A stretch of DNA of 64,000 nt from Gracilariopsis chorda (GCA_003194525.1 NBIV01000015.1:1-64000), one strand, 5' to 3'; shown: positions 43,961 through 54,950, numbered from the stretch's first letter. Notes: generated by a model not told the origin, from the letters alone. Program-made: numbers and translations.

Positions 43961-45904
43961 TGGTTGGATCCGTCAAAGCCATGCAGGTTCCGCGCATTGG
44001 CGCCCTGTCCACCGGTTAGACACGCTCCGTAGAGTACGAAGACCACTGACTCTAGGGTGAGGTCCTACCACTTGATTGTATCGTGAGTATTTGGTGATCA
44101 GGGACGGACACCTGCGTGGCTGGCGTCGACACTTTTGAGGCTGATGTTACCATTGGAGACTTCCAGGCAGATGAAGGCGAGACCGCTGTGGTTGCAGACC
44201 CGGTGCCTACCAAGTGGACCGTAGATTCAACTTGTGTCACATCGTGCACCGTGTCCTCTGAAGGTGACTAATAATCCACCTCCAGGATCCTCCGTTTCGG
44301 TTTATCATTGCCAGGCTTGACAACCGTACTGCGCTGTCTTCGACCGGCTCGGTGAGTGTCTCCAAGAGCTTGCACATATCGCGCGAGCCCGTTATAATCC
44401 ACCTTTCGGTTTCTCGCGAGGCAATTACTCACCTGCGACCTAATGGCTTTGTCGATGTTATAGGCTAATAACGACTTCAACCGCATGGTGCTGAATATAT
44501 TACCACACAGGGAGGCCATCGCGAACAACCACTTCACGAAATCCAATTCCGTTTGTCCTGACCTCTGATCGTGACCTAGAAACTCAGCATAATCTTCCTG
44601 AATAATCTTATCGGTCATGTAGGTTTCCTAAAGGTAGTTAACGACTTGCGGATAAGTTTGAAGCGTCTCCGTTTGGTCTTCATCAACAGACATGGTATGT
44701 CCTTGCATCCTACTATGGAGCAAGGATGCGGTCTGCTTCTTTAAGTAGAACTGAAATAAACACATGGCTGCAGTTTCTGAAAAACCATTCTGGTCACAAG
44801 TAATCTTTAACCTTTGAAGGAAATCAAAGATTGCAATGGGATCATAACCTGTGAAGGTAGTATCACCCATTTGGAATCCAATCCGTTTGTACTGCTTCGT
44901 AATCTTCTGTGCCACTTGTGAGGTATACTCAGAGTCCCAGTACCGTAACCTGTAGGTCCTATAGTCAACCGTCTTGGTAAACTAGTCGTTCAGCGGCCGA
45001 ATAACCTCCCGTTCTGAATCTGTATCAGACTCATTGGATGAGTCGTACCGTTTTGTCTTTCATTTCCAGTTTTTCTTCACCTCCCGAAGGTTTTTGCCTT
45101 CCTTGTTTTCCTACCTCCACGTTGTTCGTCATCCTCGGACGGCTCTATATCGGTACTGGAGTTCGACAAGTCAGGGTCTGACCCATAGCCCTTTCTCCTT
45201 CTCCGATTGGTCTTCTTGTTTTCTTTTGGTGTCCATCGCCGCTCATTCTCCAAGCTCGACGAACCATCCCCATCACGTTCCTCTCCCTTGGATCCCTGCT
45301 AGGCTGTACCAATTGGTTCCGGAATGTATATATACCAAGGGCCTTCGTCTACCTGAAAGGTTGCCCGTTCCTGAAATTTGTCGGGAAACTCTCCACCAAT
45401 TTGCTTGGTAAAAACGGATGGATGTATAGCCTGTATGACTGATAAAATCTGTGGGTTACCCTAAGCGGTTGGTGCCAGTACTACGACGGTTTGCGGGCTC
45501 TGCAGGGCCACCACGTGGTGTTTTTGAAGGGACCCCTGTACCATTTGGCCAACATATTCCCAAGCGCTCTGCTCCAGGAACTGGAAAACAGATGCCGATA
45601 TTTGATCGGCCAACTGGTGTGTAGCACAACCAACCACCATTTTGTTAATTGAATCCAAATCCAACTTGGGTACCACCATCTTAGGATTCTCCGTTTCCTT
45701 TTCTTCTAAAAGTTGGTCAGATGTAGCACTGGTCCTTGGCCCCACCGGGGACGCAATTTCTACCAAATTGGCTACCGGGGGAGTGGCATCCTCCGTTGTC
45801 TGCTTCCCTTCGTCGTCATAGACCTTAACAGTAGTTTATGTGAATAGTTTCTTCGGCTTGTCCAATCTTGGTTCAACGAATCTCTGGCACAGTCCCGCGT
45901 CCAT
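43776..45904 (-). pseudogene. Gypsy gag
   Basis: Reading starts at an ATG near 45904 (MDAGLCQRF). Frames continue with several in-frame stops (TAA near 45838, TAG near 45460 and 45350, and others) through helical capsid-like regions (44915-44628 and 44618-44268, e.g. FDFLQRLKITCDQNGF) to a zinc knuckle LCWFCLSPYHFSTTCPN (44012-43776), which fits CX2CX4HX4C exactly. Gag packages element RNA into virus-like particles. Stops outnumber frameshifts here. Confidence 0.75.
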
Positions 45905-46212
45905 TTGTTGAGTCAATGAACATCTGTAAATTTCGTTCAATTTGGGCATATCTAATTGGTGAACTGATAGTTCACTAAATCAGTTTCTAGTGATAAGTAA
46001 ACTAAATGGCGTCCAAAAAATTCTTTCGTAAGGTTCTTTTTCCAAAATCAAGAAGTATAATCGAAATTCTAAAGTAATAGAAAAGAATTCAATACAACCA
46101 GTTTTGTTTCAAATCCCAGCACAAAAGTTCGTTTGTAACACTAATGGTAAGACTACAACAAGAGCTTGCCTTGAACGGTTAAAGTTAGGTAACCGATTGC
46201 CTGTAACAGCCC

Positions 46213-46230
46213 AAAACACTAGTGGCGCCA
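46213..46230 (-). promoter_or_regulatory. Gypsy primer-binding site
   Basis: On the minus strand the sequence just inside the 5' LTR reads TGGCGCCACTAGTG. TGGCGCC is the common start of gypsy tRNA primer-binding sites. The tRNA species cannot be assigned without the host tRNA set. Confidence 0.6.
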
Positions 46231-46236
46231 GATAAT

Positions 46237-46636
46237 CAAGTTGGCTTACTGTAAACAATTGGTAGTGTTGAAAGTACGGCGCAAACGAGTTATTAAATCC
46301 TGTATTCTTAGTTTAACCAAGATGTTGACTGTAAAAACCAGTTGGTAAAACACAAAGTCAAAAAGTGCTTGCCTTACCATGATTGGTGAGAAAGCACTGC
46401 AAGTACCTTAAAAATGAGCGAGGCTCAATGTCAGGTGCACTCGGCTACGTGTAATACGTCGGAGTTGGCCCTAGGGGCATGGCTTCACACCAGAGTAGCG
46501 GGGTGTGGCGACCTATTAAAAATAATTTAATAAATAAGTGAAGTAATTAGTTAGCCACTCTAACTCACGCGGCACACTCATCAATTGGTCCAGTGCGCGT
46601 TGCACTGCCTGTGTGGTCAGATCTCATTGTATGACA
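46237..46636 (-). repeat. Gypsy 5' LTR (right)
   Basis: Partner of the left LTR. On the minus strand it begins TGTCATACAATGAG and ends near CAACTTG, next to the primer-binding site. Confidence 0.85.
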
Positions 46637-46890
46637 GTTGCTATAGGAGGATAGTGTAGTGTATGCCCATGACCAGCACTTTTTACCGGTATACTCGGCT
46701 CTAAAATGAATACTGACACAAGATTCGAAGCAATAGAAGCGCAAGTAGACGCTGCTACCTTGTTTTCGGCTTAATAATTGGCTCTATTTTATAGAAGTCT
46801 CCTGTATATCTATTCAAACGCTTGCCGCTCAGTTCTTGAGCTTGCTCACAATAAAAATGCTGGATATCACTTTGCTTTCACTAAGATATT

Positions 46891-48131
46891 GTGAAGCTCT
46901 CAGAAATTCTAATGGAAATACAAAAATTGCGATTTTGCTCTTTTTGCGCTAGCTGTGGCATCTGTCAGCAACGAAAAGATTTTCTTGGCCAAACATTGAA
47001 TGATCCGACGACCTACCCCTATCTACCCGCTGCTGGGGTCTTGTGGCCACCTATGTCATTGTCAATTTACCCCAAACTGATCTAGTTATTGATAGCAGTT
47101 CAACCTGGACAATGTGTCTCTCCAGACGAGTTAATTTCGTGGCGTGCAAAGACACCAACTAAGCACATGTTTTCGCTTGCCTTTTCTTCAAAAACATCTT
47201 TCTGCATCACGGCATACCTGATTCTATTATATCTGATCTCGATCTGCGTTTTATCTCTAACTTTTGGGAAATTATGGTGTAGTTGTAGCATTAAACTTCG
47301 CATGTCTTCATCGGATCACTCGCAAACTGATGGGGCAGCAGAGATTATGATTCGTATGGTAGAGAACTATATCTGCTCCTTTTGCTGCAAATCTGAATGA
47401 GACCTACTTCTCTCTAGAGCTGAGTTCTCGCGTACAATTCTGCATTCTCTGAAGATCTGGGCCTCTCTTTTGAAAGTGACCTTGGTTGGAAATCTAAGGC
47501 TCCTGTGCAGTTTTTATTTCAAGCTTCTATAACAGTGAAATGCTTGCGTGGCTTTCGCGTCCGACTCGTTACCGTCATGTCTGATGCACAATATGCGCAG
47601 CGACTAGCCAAGGCTCGTCAGACTGCAGACGCCAGTGTTCACTGCAAACGACCAGATTACATAGTTGGCAATGAAGTGTGGTTATCCCAGAAGCTGGGTA
47701 AAGAGTCATATAGCAAGGCACAAGCTTCTTTAAAACTATGTATCCGTCCGTTTGGTCCATTTTGTATCTTGGAACTAGTCGGCAAAAATGCAATTTGACT
47801 GGACTTTCCACAGCACATCCGAACGCACCCTGTTGTCCATGTCCCGCATACTAAGCCCCACCGAAAGAAGCGTGAATCAATTGTGCAAGCCACGCAGACT
47901 GCTCCAGTACCGATTGAATCTACTTCTTCTACCCCTCTGCTTAATGCCTCGCATATCTTAGCTCATCGAAAACGTGGACATGGCCACGAATGGCTTAAGC
48001 TCATGCAAAATTCTAAGACCCGTGATGCCAAATGGCAACTGACAAGGGATTTTGTGGACTCCGATGGTATTGATACAAAAGCTCTTCACGACTATATTGT
48101 TCGCAGTAATCTTTTGCATCACCTACATTGA
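46891..48131 (+). pseudogene. Chromovirus-type gypsy integrase with chromodomain, remnant
   Basis: Broken plus-strand frames encode, in order, a zinc-binding piece (CASCGICQQRKDF), the third catalytic region of an integrase (SSSDHSQTDGAAEIMIRMVENYI; Q-T-D-G then Glu), a GPF/Y module (VGNEVWLSQKL, CIRPFGPFCIL, and RTHPVVHVPHTKP after one stop), and a C-terminal chromodomain-like segment (ILAHRKRGHGHEWLKLM, then DAKWQLTRDF). Chromodomains steer chromovirus integration to marked chromatin. This is the opposite strand from the large gypsy element and lacks its gag and RT. It is directly abutted by the LINE. Confidence 0.75.
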
Positions 48132-48220
48132 GAGAGGCGCTTATCGTTTTGGAATACAATGGTGCAACACAGATCTTTACCACTTGGACATGATCGTTGA
48201 ATTGAACGGGAATCGGCCAT

Positions 48221-48335
48221 AGCGATATGTCTAAAGAACGCAAAACCGTAGATAGAACGCTGTTTCAAATCGGTCATAGCGATATGTCTGAAGAGCACAC
48301 AACCGTTGATCAAACGCTGTGTGGGCACATGCAAC
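48221..48335 (+). repeat. Two 57-bp monomers in the LINE 5' leader
   Basis: AGCGATATGTCTRAAGARC starts at 48221 and 48278; both units continue with AAACCGTAGAT/AACCGTTGAT and an AACGCTGT end. A third, diverged copy is at 52509-52565 in the 3' tail (AGCGATATGTCCAAGAGCGC). Repeated leader monomers act as internal promoters in several LINE families. Confidence 0.75.
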
Positions 48336-48389
48336 TCGCCTTCCCGCGGTGTGCCTGACTTCTCTACGATCCTGTCGCAGAGAAGCGAA

Positions 48390-50006
48390 ATGAGTTCGCG
48401 ATCGGGTCTCCTACGGAGGCTAACAACTTCACGACCACTAAAAAATACGAGTTCACAAAAATCACCGACGAAGGTAAGTATTCTTCAACTTAACTGTCGA
48501 AGTCTTCTAGGATCAGGAAAACGCGCCGAGCTTGCAGTCACCGCTCACCAATACAAGGCAGACATACTCTGCCTGCAAGAGACGCATCTTCAACCCCAGG
48601 ACGATACGCCAACAATCCAAGGGTATGCCGCGATTGGAAGATGCGATCGGCTTCCGACGTACTCGAAAGCCGGAGGGAGAGGGGGTGGAGTCATCACATA
48701 CCAGCGAAAAGGCTATCACGCCGACTTTATTGAAGCCAAAAGTCTAGGATCAGGAATCGAAACAGTTTCAGTTGCACTAAGGACTTCAAAGGGTCTTCTT
48801 CGAATCACAAATGTGTATGTCCCACCGCAGCTAGCCGCAAATTCCTGGGCAGATCAAATTGAAGAAAGCCACATGATCATAGGAGACTGCAACGTATGCG
48901 GATCATGGTATCCCGATAGAGTACAAACGATAGGCATAGAACTAGAAAATTACCTGGAGTCAACCGACAGATACATCATGAACACAGACAACATTGCTAC
49001 GCGAACTGACCCCTCGACCGGAAGCCAGAGCGGAATAGACATCTCAGCAGTACCAAGCAAGTGGTTGCCATATGCAACCTGGAATGCAAAGGAAACTCCG
49101 TTTTCAGATCATCACGTTTGCATCACCACATTGGAAACCGGCCTACAGTCAGGACAGAGAAACGGAAGAAGGAAGTGGAAACTGAAGTCTGCGGATTGGC
49201 CAGCGTACCAGGAGGAAGTAGAAAGACAACTCAGAAACAGTCCAGACCAGTTTGACACTATCGATGCAGAACACGCGGCATTCACGAACGCTATTCTCAA
49301 AGCAGCGCACAAAACTATCCCGAAAGGCAACCGAGCCCGATCCAACCCATGGTGGTCAGAAGAAGCTTCTGAAGCGGTCACAAGGAGACAGGAAGCCTGG
49401 AGGGAATAAAGAATGAACCCCACAGATGAATCGAAGTCAAAATTGGATAGGATACGACATGATACCGCCCGCGTAATAGACAAGCTGAAAAAAAATGCGT
49501 GGCGGGAACTCATGTCCGATCTGTCACCGACATCAGAAGATGCAAAGCTATGGAAGATCGTTAAAGCCATGGAACAAGGAAAACATTCAACTCAATCACT
49601 TTGTCCCCCAGGTGGAGAAGGTTGGACAGATAGGAGACGGGCGAAATGGTTTCTAAGGCACGAGATAAAGAAAGGAAAATCCGAAGGCAATGGAACGGAA
49701 ATTAGAAACCGGTACAGGAGACTTCTCGGCTCCTATCATCGACGGGCACAAAACGAGAGTTCGATTACCTTCAAGACGCAGCACTTGCAGGTTGCTTTAG
49801 CAGAGATGAATCCGAAGAAAACACCCGGCTTAGACGGTATCGAGATAGCATTACTTCAACATCTACCAGAGGTTGGAAAGCTAAGGCTGCTCCAGATTAT
49901 CAATAGGTCATTCAAGAACTCGGAGGTACCTGCAAAATGGCGAGTGTCAATGTTGATACCCATTCCCAAGCCAGGACCGGAACGTAATTCCGACCGATAT
50001 CTCTAA
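48390..50006 (+). pseudogene. LINE endonuclease and start of RT (one in-frame stop)
   Basis: From ATG 48390 the frame encodes an apurinic-like endonuclease: ILQLNCRSL, LCLQETHLQ (catalytic Glu), GGGVITYQRKG, NVYVPPQL, IIGDCNVCGSW (Asp and Asn kept; the usual His is Cys), SGIDISAVPS and FSDHHVCI (catalytic SDH). After the TAA at 49407-49409 the same frame continues through the RT thumb-proximal start: NPKKTPGLDGIEIALLQ and VPAKWRVSMLIPIPKPG, ending at 50006 where a one-base shift moves reading to the next frame. Confidence 0.85.
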
Positions 50007-50014
50007 CTTCCGTC

Positions 50015-52426
50015 ATGGCCCGTACAGCGGAGAGAATGGTGTATAAAGTTTTCATGCAATGGCTCCAGCCACTCTTGCCGCACAGCCAAGCAGGATTTCG
50101 TATGCACAGGTCAACTGAGGAGCAGATAGAGGCCTTATGTGAAGGAGTGACACACGGATGGAATAAGAAGAAACAAACCATGGCTATATTCTGCGACTTC
50201 TCAGCTGCGTACGACCGTGTCCCGCATCACGACCTCATGGTGAAACTGGGAAACATGCAATGTCCAACTTTTCTATGGAGATGGATACGGGCATTCATCA
50301 TGGACAGGAGGTGGCGGTGCCGGTGGAGCACAGCTCTAAGCTCGGAACGTGTCGTGCCACAAGGCCTGCCACAAGGGGGTACGCTATCCCCTTCGCTATG
50401 GATCGCATACAACGCAGACTTGGACAAAGCAGTATGCGAACGAAATCGATCAATAAGGATTAGTATGTTCGCGGACGACACCGCAGTATGGGTAACCGCG
50501 AACACCCTCACACGCTGTCAAACAGCGCTGCAGGGGGCAGTACACAAACTAGAAACTTATTGTGCCCGCAACAAGATCAAGATGAATGCAGCAAAAACCG
50601 TTCTAGTCCCCTTCACATACAAAAACTGGAAAAGGGACATCGAGCAACTGGCGGTTTCAGTGAACGGGACTTTGGTTACCCCGTCCAACAGCGTGCGATT
50701 TCTTGGACTGCAGCTGGACAGTCGGTTGAACTTTAAGGAACACCTGAAGAAGGTGAGAAGCAAGTATTTGAGTAGATGCAGGATTTTGAGGAGACTAACA
50801 GGAACAAGTTGGGGTGCAAATTCGCAAACGATGCACACATTTAGACAAGGGTTCATCGAGCCCATAGCCACATACGGCGCCGGAGTGGCAATTCCGAATG
50901 CTTCCGACACAGACATACGGAACCTCGAAAGAGCCCGAAATGTAGGATTGAGAATCCAAACAGGTTGTGTTAAATCCACACCAGTCGAGCAACTTCGGGA
51001 ACTGACCAAAGTCAAGTCACTCCAAGAGATAGCTGCTCTCAAAGCCGCAGCACTATATGAAAAGATCAAGCGGCTTCCCGAGGATATACCGGTACAGCAA
51101 TCAATCTTAACACTCTCCAATACGCGAATCAGGAAAAAGAGGTCTACATTGAAAAGAGAAGCAGAGAAGAAACTGGCAGAGCTCGGCCTTCTTCATCTGC
51201 CGCGCGCCTCGCTTTCAATCGAGCCAGGACTCGCCATAATAGAGAATGTGGAGTTCCATTATACTCCGTGTTCCAAAGACGATAACAAGGCAGTCCAACA
51301 GGAAGCAGCGCAAGCACTGCTGGGTGCACTACAGCCGGCAAAATGCGAAATTTGGAGCGATGGCTCGGTAGGAGAGCCATCAAGACAACCAGAAAACAGG
51401 GAATCTCGAATTGCGGTAGAGTGGAAGGATGGATGGTTTACAGGCAACGCTAGGACGTTTGTCATATCGATGACAGCAAACCCTCAGTGCCGCCAGTTCT
51501 ATGAACGGCATCGCCGAATGCCAGACATGGTGGTATACTATGATGATGAATTTGTCATGGCTTACTCCTGTCTGGATTCCCAGATCATATTAGATGCAGA
51601 CGGGCATAAATTGGGATACCAGCTCCTTTCTCTGAAGAAAGTAGGAGCTGCAGCCTACACTATCTCGTGGTACGAGAACAGTCCTGAAGAAGAACATGCC
51701 ACACTCCCGGCTGGAGTGGAAGTGTCCTCGTTCACAGCAGAAGTCACCGCTGCAAAACACGCGCTTGAAAAGGTTTTGCAAAGATGTGAAGAAGGATGGA
51801 AAGGACGAATCAGATTGGCAACGGACTCCAAAAGTATGGTAGATGGGTTGCAGAGCTCTCTTCGACAGCAACCTTCTTCGTTACAAACTGTTTCACGAAT
51901 ACTAAGTTCCATCACCGACAAAAGAGGCTGTTTCGTTGATATCGTTTGGATACCCGGGCACTGCGGCCTTCCGCAGAATGAACGGGTGGATAGCCTTGCA
52001 AAGCAAGGTTTGAGCACTCCTATGAAAGATCAAGTCAGAGTACCGGTCTACTTTGAGGACGCCAAGACACGAATAATGGCTGCCTCTAAAGCCAAGCCTT
52101 TGATCAATGATGTCCCAGAAGAACTACAAGGCATCATATCGCCTCGGAAAGCAGAAGTCACGCTGTCTCAGATCTATGTAGGACACACGCCGAAGCTTCA
52201 CCCTGTTGCAAGTTACATAGAAGGGAAACCATCACGATGTGACTGTAACACGCGCGCTACCAACAGCGCTGAACACTATGTGCTTCGTTGTACTAAGCGG
52301 ACAGATTCTAGGAGACGCGAGCTTCCTGCCGCAGCAGAGAGAAAAGGTAAGACTTTGGCGGAGATAGTCCGCCAGTGGCCACAGAAGTTGCTAGCCTTTC
52401 TTAGGAGAGAGAGGTTTTTCTCATAA
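50015..52426 (+). CDS. LINE reverse transcriptase-RNase H ORF (downstream of a frameshift)
   Basis: The 803-codon frame carries RT motifs HSQAGFRMHRST, FCDFSAAYDRVP (motif A, Asp61), VPQGLPQGGTLSPSLW and MFADDTAVW (motif C, Asp154/155), all intact. RNase H follows at about 445-660: WSDGSVGEP (first Asp), FTAEVTAAKHAL (Glu), ATDSKSMV (second Asp) and WIPGHCGLPQNERVDSLAK (His and last Asp). About 100 residues separate the first strand from the rest, an unusual insertion. The C-terminus has CDCN and AEHYVLRC, a Cys/His finger typical of RNase-H-bearing LINEs. The first part of RT is upstream in another frame, so the element as written makes no full protein. The homologous fragment at 9725-10038 shows the family amplified in this genome. 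Confidence 0.88.
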   Translation: MARTAERMVYKVFMQWLQPLLPHSQAGFRMHRSTEEQIEALCEGVTHGWNKKKQTMAIFCDFSAAYDRVPHHDLMVKLGNMQCPTFLWRWIRAFIMDRRWRCRWSTALSSERVVPQGLPQGGTLSPSLWIAYNADLDKAVCERNRSIRISMFADDTAVWVTANTLTRCQTALQGAVHKLETYCARNKIKMNAAKTVLVPFTYKNWKRDIEQLAVSVNGTLVTPSNSVRFLGLQLDSRLNFKEHLKKVRSKYLSRCRILRRLTGTSWGANSQTMHTFRQGFIEPIATYGAGVAIPNASDTDIRNLERARNVGLRIQTGCVKSTPVEQLRELTKVKSLQEIAALKAAALYEKIKRLPEDIPVQQSILTLSNTRIRKKRSTLKREAEKKLAELGLLHLPRASLSIEPGLAIIENVEFHYTPCSKDDNKAVQQEAAQALLGALQPAKCEIWSDGSVGEPSRQPENRESRIAVEWKDGWFTGNARTFVISMTANPQCRQFYERHRRMPDMVVYYDDEFVMAYSCLDSQIILDADGHKLGYQLLSLKKVGAAAYTISWYENSPEEEHATLPAGVEVSSFTAEVTAAKHALEKVLQRCEEGWKGRIRLATDSKSMVDGLQSSLRQQPSSLQTVSRILSSITDKRGCFVDIVWIPGHCGLPQNERVDSLAKQGLSTPMKDQVRVPVYFEDAKTRIMAASKAKPLINDVPEELQGIISPRKAEVTLSQIYVGHTPKLHPVASYIEGKPSRCDCNTRATNSAEHYVLRCTKRTDSRRRELPAAAERKGKTLAEIVRQWPQKLLAFLRRERFFS

Positions 52427-52580
52427 AAAGAAAAAACCTCTATCAATATGCCGTAATCAGACATATTGAACCCAAAATAAAGAAGAAACGCTGTGTGAAG
52501 AGCGGTGAAGCGATATGTCCAAGAGCGCGAAAACTGTAGCTTTAATGCTGTGTTTAAGCGCCCTTGTTCGAGCACAAGAT

Positions 52581-52988
52581 ACCTAGTAAAGAGAGCACCG
52601 ACTCAGTCTGTATACACACCTATCCCTTTTTAAACTTCCCATGCCAATTCTCCACCACCAGCACAACAGTCACAAAAGGGTAGGATAGACGGATATTTGG
52701 ATCCGGTACCAGAACCTCATGGGACCACTACTTCTCGAACTCAAGCAGTTAAGAGTAAGAATCCAGTACGCACTCAAACCACAGTTGTAATATAGTGGCA
52801 CCCACTAAGACATATGACCATTAGATGTGATTGCATTGCAGCCCCTTAATTAGTATAAGTGCTGAGGTCATTCCGAGATTGAGAACGTAGTTCTAGCCAT
52901 TGGCAGTTGTACTGCAGCTCTGAGCTGTCTATCATCTGTTAAATATGTTCTACCAACCCGCTCGCTTGCACTCTCTTACAACAGTGGC
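52581..52988. other. Upstream region of the two-exon gene
   Basis: About 400 bp between the LINE tail and the next gene. A TATA-like TAGTATAAG lies near 52852. Nothing else was recognised. Confidence 0.4.
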
Positions 52989-53659
52989 ATGTCAACCTCA
53001 AAATATCGGCCCAGACGCTTCGTCGCACTATATACAGATGAAGATCCAGAATTTGCATCACTCATTGCAATGGATCTGCTTACATTGCTTTTGCTGGCAA
53101 TCGCTACGATACTTGCAGTTGTCGTAGTGGCATTAGACCCAGCTGGCGAGGAAAAGTGGTTCAAGAGGATTGAAGAAGGTGTTTTCGTGATGTTCACCAT
53201 TCTGGCCCAGACTGTTCTTGTTATGAAATCAGGGCTATCGCATAATCTTGAAGTTTTGATGCCTAAGAGATCCTGGGAAGTGAGCTCTCTTAAAGACTTA
53301 AAGAGCCGGCTGAAAGAAGTCAGTGATGGCACATTCTATTCACGACTCTCAAAATCAACTCTCATCAACGAAGACATTTCCAAACTTTTCAGATTTAAGA
53401 ACGCGTGCAAAAAGAATACACGGAACGAGGAAGACGGACCATTGCCCATCCCCAATGCAGTTAAGTACACCGGCTTTTTCAAAGAAATCTGGGTGTTTGG
53501 GGGTAAGTATTGTTTGAACAGATTAAGGGCGAAGCATTTAGGTATTTTTATGCAGACGGAATGCTGTTGATTGAGCGAAAGCCGACAAGTATCCAAAGAG
53601 TGATGGTGCAGTTCAGAAGAAGACACGTAGTATACCGAATTGGTGCAGAAAAAGAATAA
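52989..53659 (+). CDS. Two-exon gene for an unrecognised membrane protein (53-bp intron)
   Basis: Exon 1 (52989-53502) and exon 2 (53556-53659) join across an intron that starts GTAAGTATTG and ends TTTATGCAG. Splicing keeps the frame (514 + 104 nt) and gives 205 residues, ending ...VYRIGAEKE at a TAA. Unspliced reading would end soon after in a frame of poorer composition. The protein has a short basic N-terminus, one very hydrophobic helix (residues 30-50, LLTLLLLAIATILAVVVVAL), a probable second helix (EGVFVMFTILAQTVLVMKSG, about 62-81) and a charged C-terminal domain. No signal peptide or known family is evident. Both helices with a soluble tail suggest an organelle or endomembrane protein. 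Function cannot be assigned. Confidence 0.7.
53503..53555 (+). other. 53-bp spliceosomal intron
   Basis: Donor GTAAGTATT is a near-perfect consensus and the acceptor is TATTTTTATGCAG. Length 53 bp is not a multiple of three, and removal restores an open frame, which supports it. Confidence 0.7.
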
Positions 53660-54236
53660 CGTTATGGCCAGAACAGAGGCGTTATAAAAATTATAAGCTC
53701 TTCCAGCTGCTTCAAGCTAGTTCCGGCGTAGGGCGTGTAGCACTTCAAGCTTTACGCGAGCAGATACGTCGAGGAAACTGCTGGTCTGGAAATACCTTGA
53801 TTCAAGGCAGACAACCCTGCATCCAACCCGTGTTACAGTTTGGTTTGTAGCAGAACAAAACGTCGAAACAAGACGTTCAATACATGAGTACGTTATTTAG
53901 TTTGCTATTGCTCTACACTTTGCGATAAAGGTGAATACTAACGACAAACTGAATGAGGACCAAACAGCGTAGCACACTCGTTAGCTCAAGTTGCTAATCG
54001 CGGACCAGATACGAGGTGGAATAGGGACTACTACACTATGACGACACAGAGCTTGATATGCAACCTGAGCTGGATCTGCGTTCAAAAATACAAAATATTT
54101 CATATTACAATCTTTGTTGTTAGCGCTATAGGTAGATGACATGGACCAGCCGTTGATGGGTACAATTGCAGTTTCTGGGCATTCTAACCAATCAAAGGCA
54201 CTTTAGCAACGTTACCTGATTTTACGATGCCTCTTT
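53660..54236. other. Spacer before the copia insertion, no gene recognised
   Basis: No open frame with support. The sequence directly before the LTR ends in CCCTC, one half of the target-site duplication. Confidence 0.5.
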
Positions 54237-54241
54237 CCCTC

Positions 54242-54379
54242 TGTGAATGGACTGACTGTGGCCGCGCACTGGAACAAGCCACAGGGTCCACACAATAGCC
54301 TTATGGAGATATTATAAATAAACTGAACGTTCTCCCTACCCCAAGGAGATTGAAAAAGGGGGGAGCGACAACCGCTACA
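54242..54379 (+). repeat. copia 5' LTR (138 bp)
   Basis: TG...CA ends, with a TATTATAAATAAA core. About 88% identical to the 3' LTR. Confidence 0.93.
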
Positions 54380-54392
54380 TGGTAGCATCGCT
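54380..54392 (+). promoter_or_regulatory. copia primer-binding site
   Basis: TGGTAGCATCGCT begins at the base after the LTR. TGGTAGCA is complementary to the 3' end of eukaryotic initiator tRNA-Met, the usual copia/Ty1 primer; the match weakens after eight bases. Confidence 0.55.
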
Positions 54393-54639
54393 GCAGGCAT
54401 ACGATAAACCTGAGAGCGACTAAATAATATATGCTATCGATAACAGTATCGTTAGGCAGACAGCGGCCACCGCTGCAACCACACACGCAAGAAAAATTAC
54501 CATTCAGGGCCGCTGCAGCAATCACTGTTTAGCTGCAGCTAACCTATGACCAAAGAGAAGCTCGTCGCACTTCTCACGGAACGCCCGGCTTCTCTAACCG
54601 GGCTCTAAGCGCGCCTTGTGCCCTCTGCGTTCACATCCG

Positions 54640-54950
54640 CATCTCAAGCGGACATCTAGTTGAACCATCCCCACGGCTGCCGCCTTTGGATCGGCTTCTC
54701 CTCCCCTCTTGCGGCGTCCGACTTCGGCCGCCACCCCCCACCCACACGCTGCTGCCACCTTTAGACAGTCTTTGCCTCCCCCCATGCGGCATTCGCCTTT
54801 GGCTGTCGCGTTCCCTCCCTCCGTTGCTTCTGCCATTGAATACTCCCCGCGGCTGCCGCTTTTGGATTGGCCTTCGCCCCCCCCCTGCAGCCTTCGCGAT
54901 TGGCCCCATCTGTCGACTCTGTTATTATCGGCCGCCGTCTGCTAAGTCCT
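54640..54950 (+). repeat. Degenerate GC-rich repeats in the copia leader
   Basis: Variants of CGGCTGCCGCCTTTGGATCGGC recur at intervals of about 50-90 bp (for example near 54673 and 54851), with related GCGGCATTCGCCTTTGGCTG between. The patch is far more GC-rich than the surroundings. Confidence 0.45.

Larger units (their letters stand above)
35775..46636 (-). mobile_element. Ty3/gypsy LTR retrotransposon, 10.9 kb, decayed
   Basis: Two related LTRs of about 400 bp flank an interior read on the minus strand: gag, protease, RT, RNase H and integrase (45904 to 39862). A TGGCGCC primer-binding-site motif (minus strand, 46230-46224) lies just inside the right (5') LTR, and a purine-rich tract (GGTAGGAGCGGGG) just before the left (3') LTR. 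Between integrase and the 3' LTR lie about 3.7 kb containing a long ORF in the opposite direction. LTRs differ by many substitutions and the coding region has many stops, so the insertion is old. No clean target-site duplication was found. Confidence 0.88.
48132..52580 (+). mobile_element. LINE (non-LTR retrotransposon) with APE endonuclease, RT and RNase H
   Basis: A nearly open coding region (48390-52426) carries endonuclease, RT, RNase H and a C-terminal Cys/His motif, the layout of I/Ingi-like LINE groups. It is interrupted by one TAA (49407-49409) and one frameshift near 50000. The 5' leader contains a 57-bp repeat pair, and the 3' end carries another copy of the same motif. Boundaries are approximate and no target duplication was found. 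It is the youngest-looking element here apart from its two lesions. Confidence 0.85.

Noticed and set aside
35794..46641. Target-site duplication of the gypsy element (GTAAC versus GTTGC)
   Set aside because: The two flanks do not match and the outer LTR edge is uncertain, so no duplication can be claimed.
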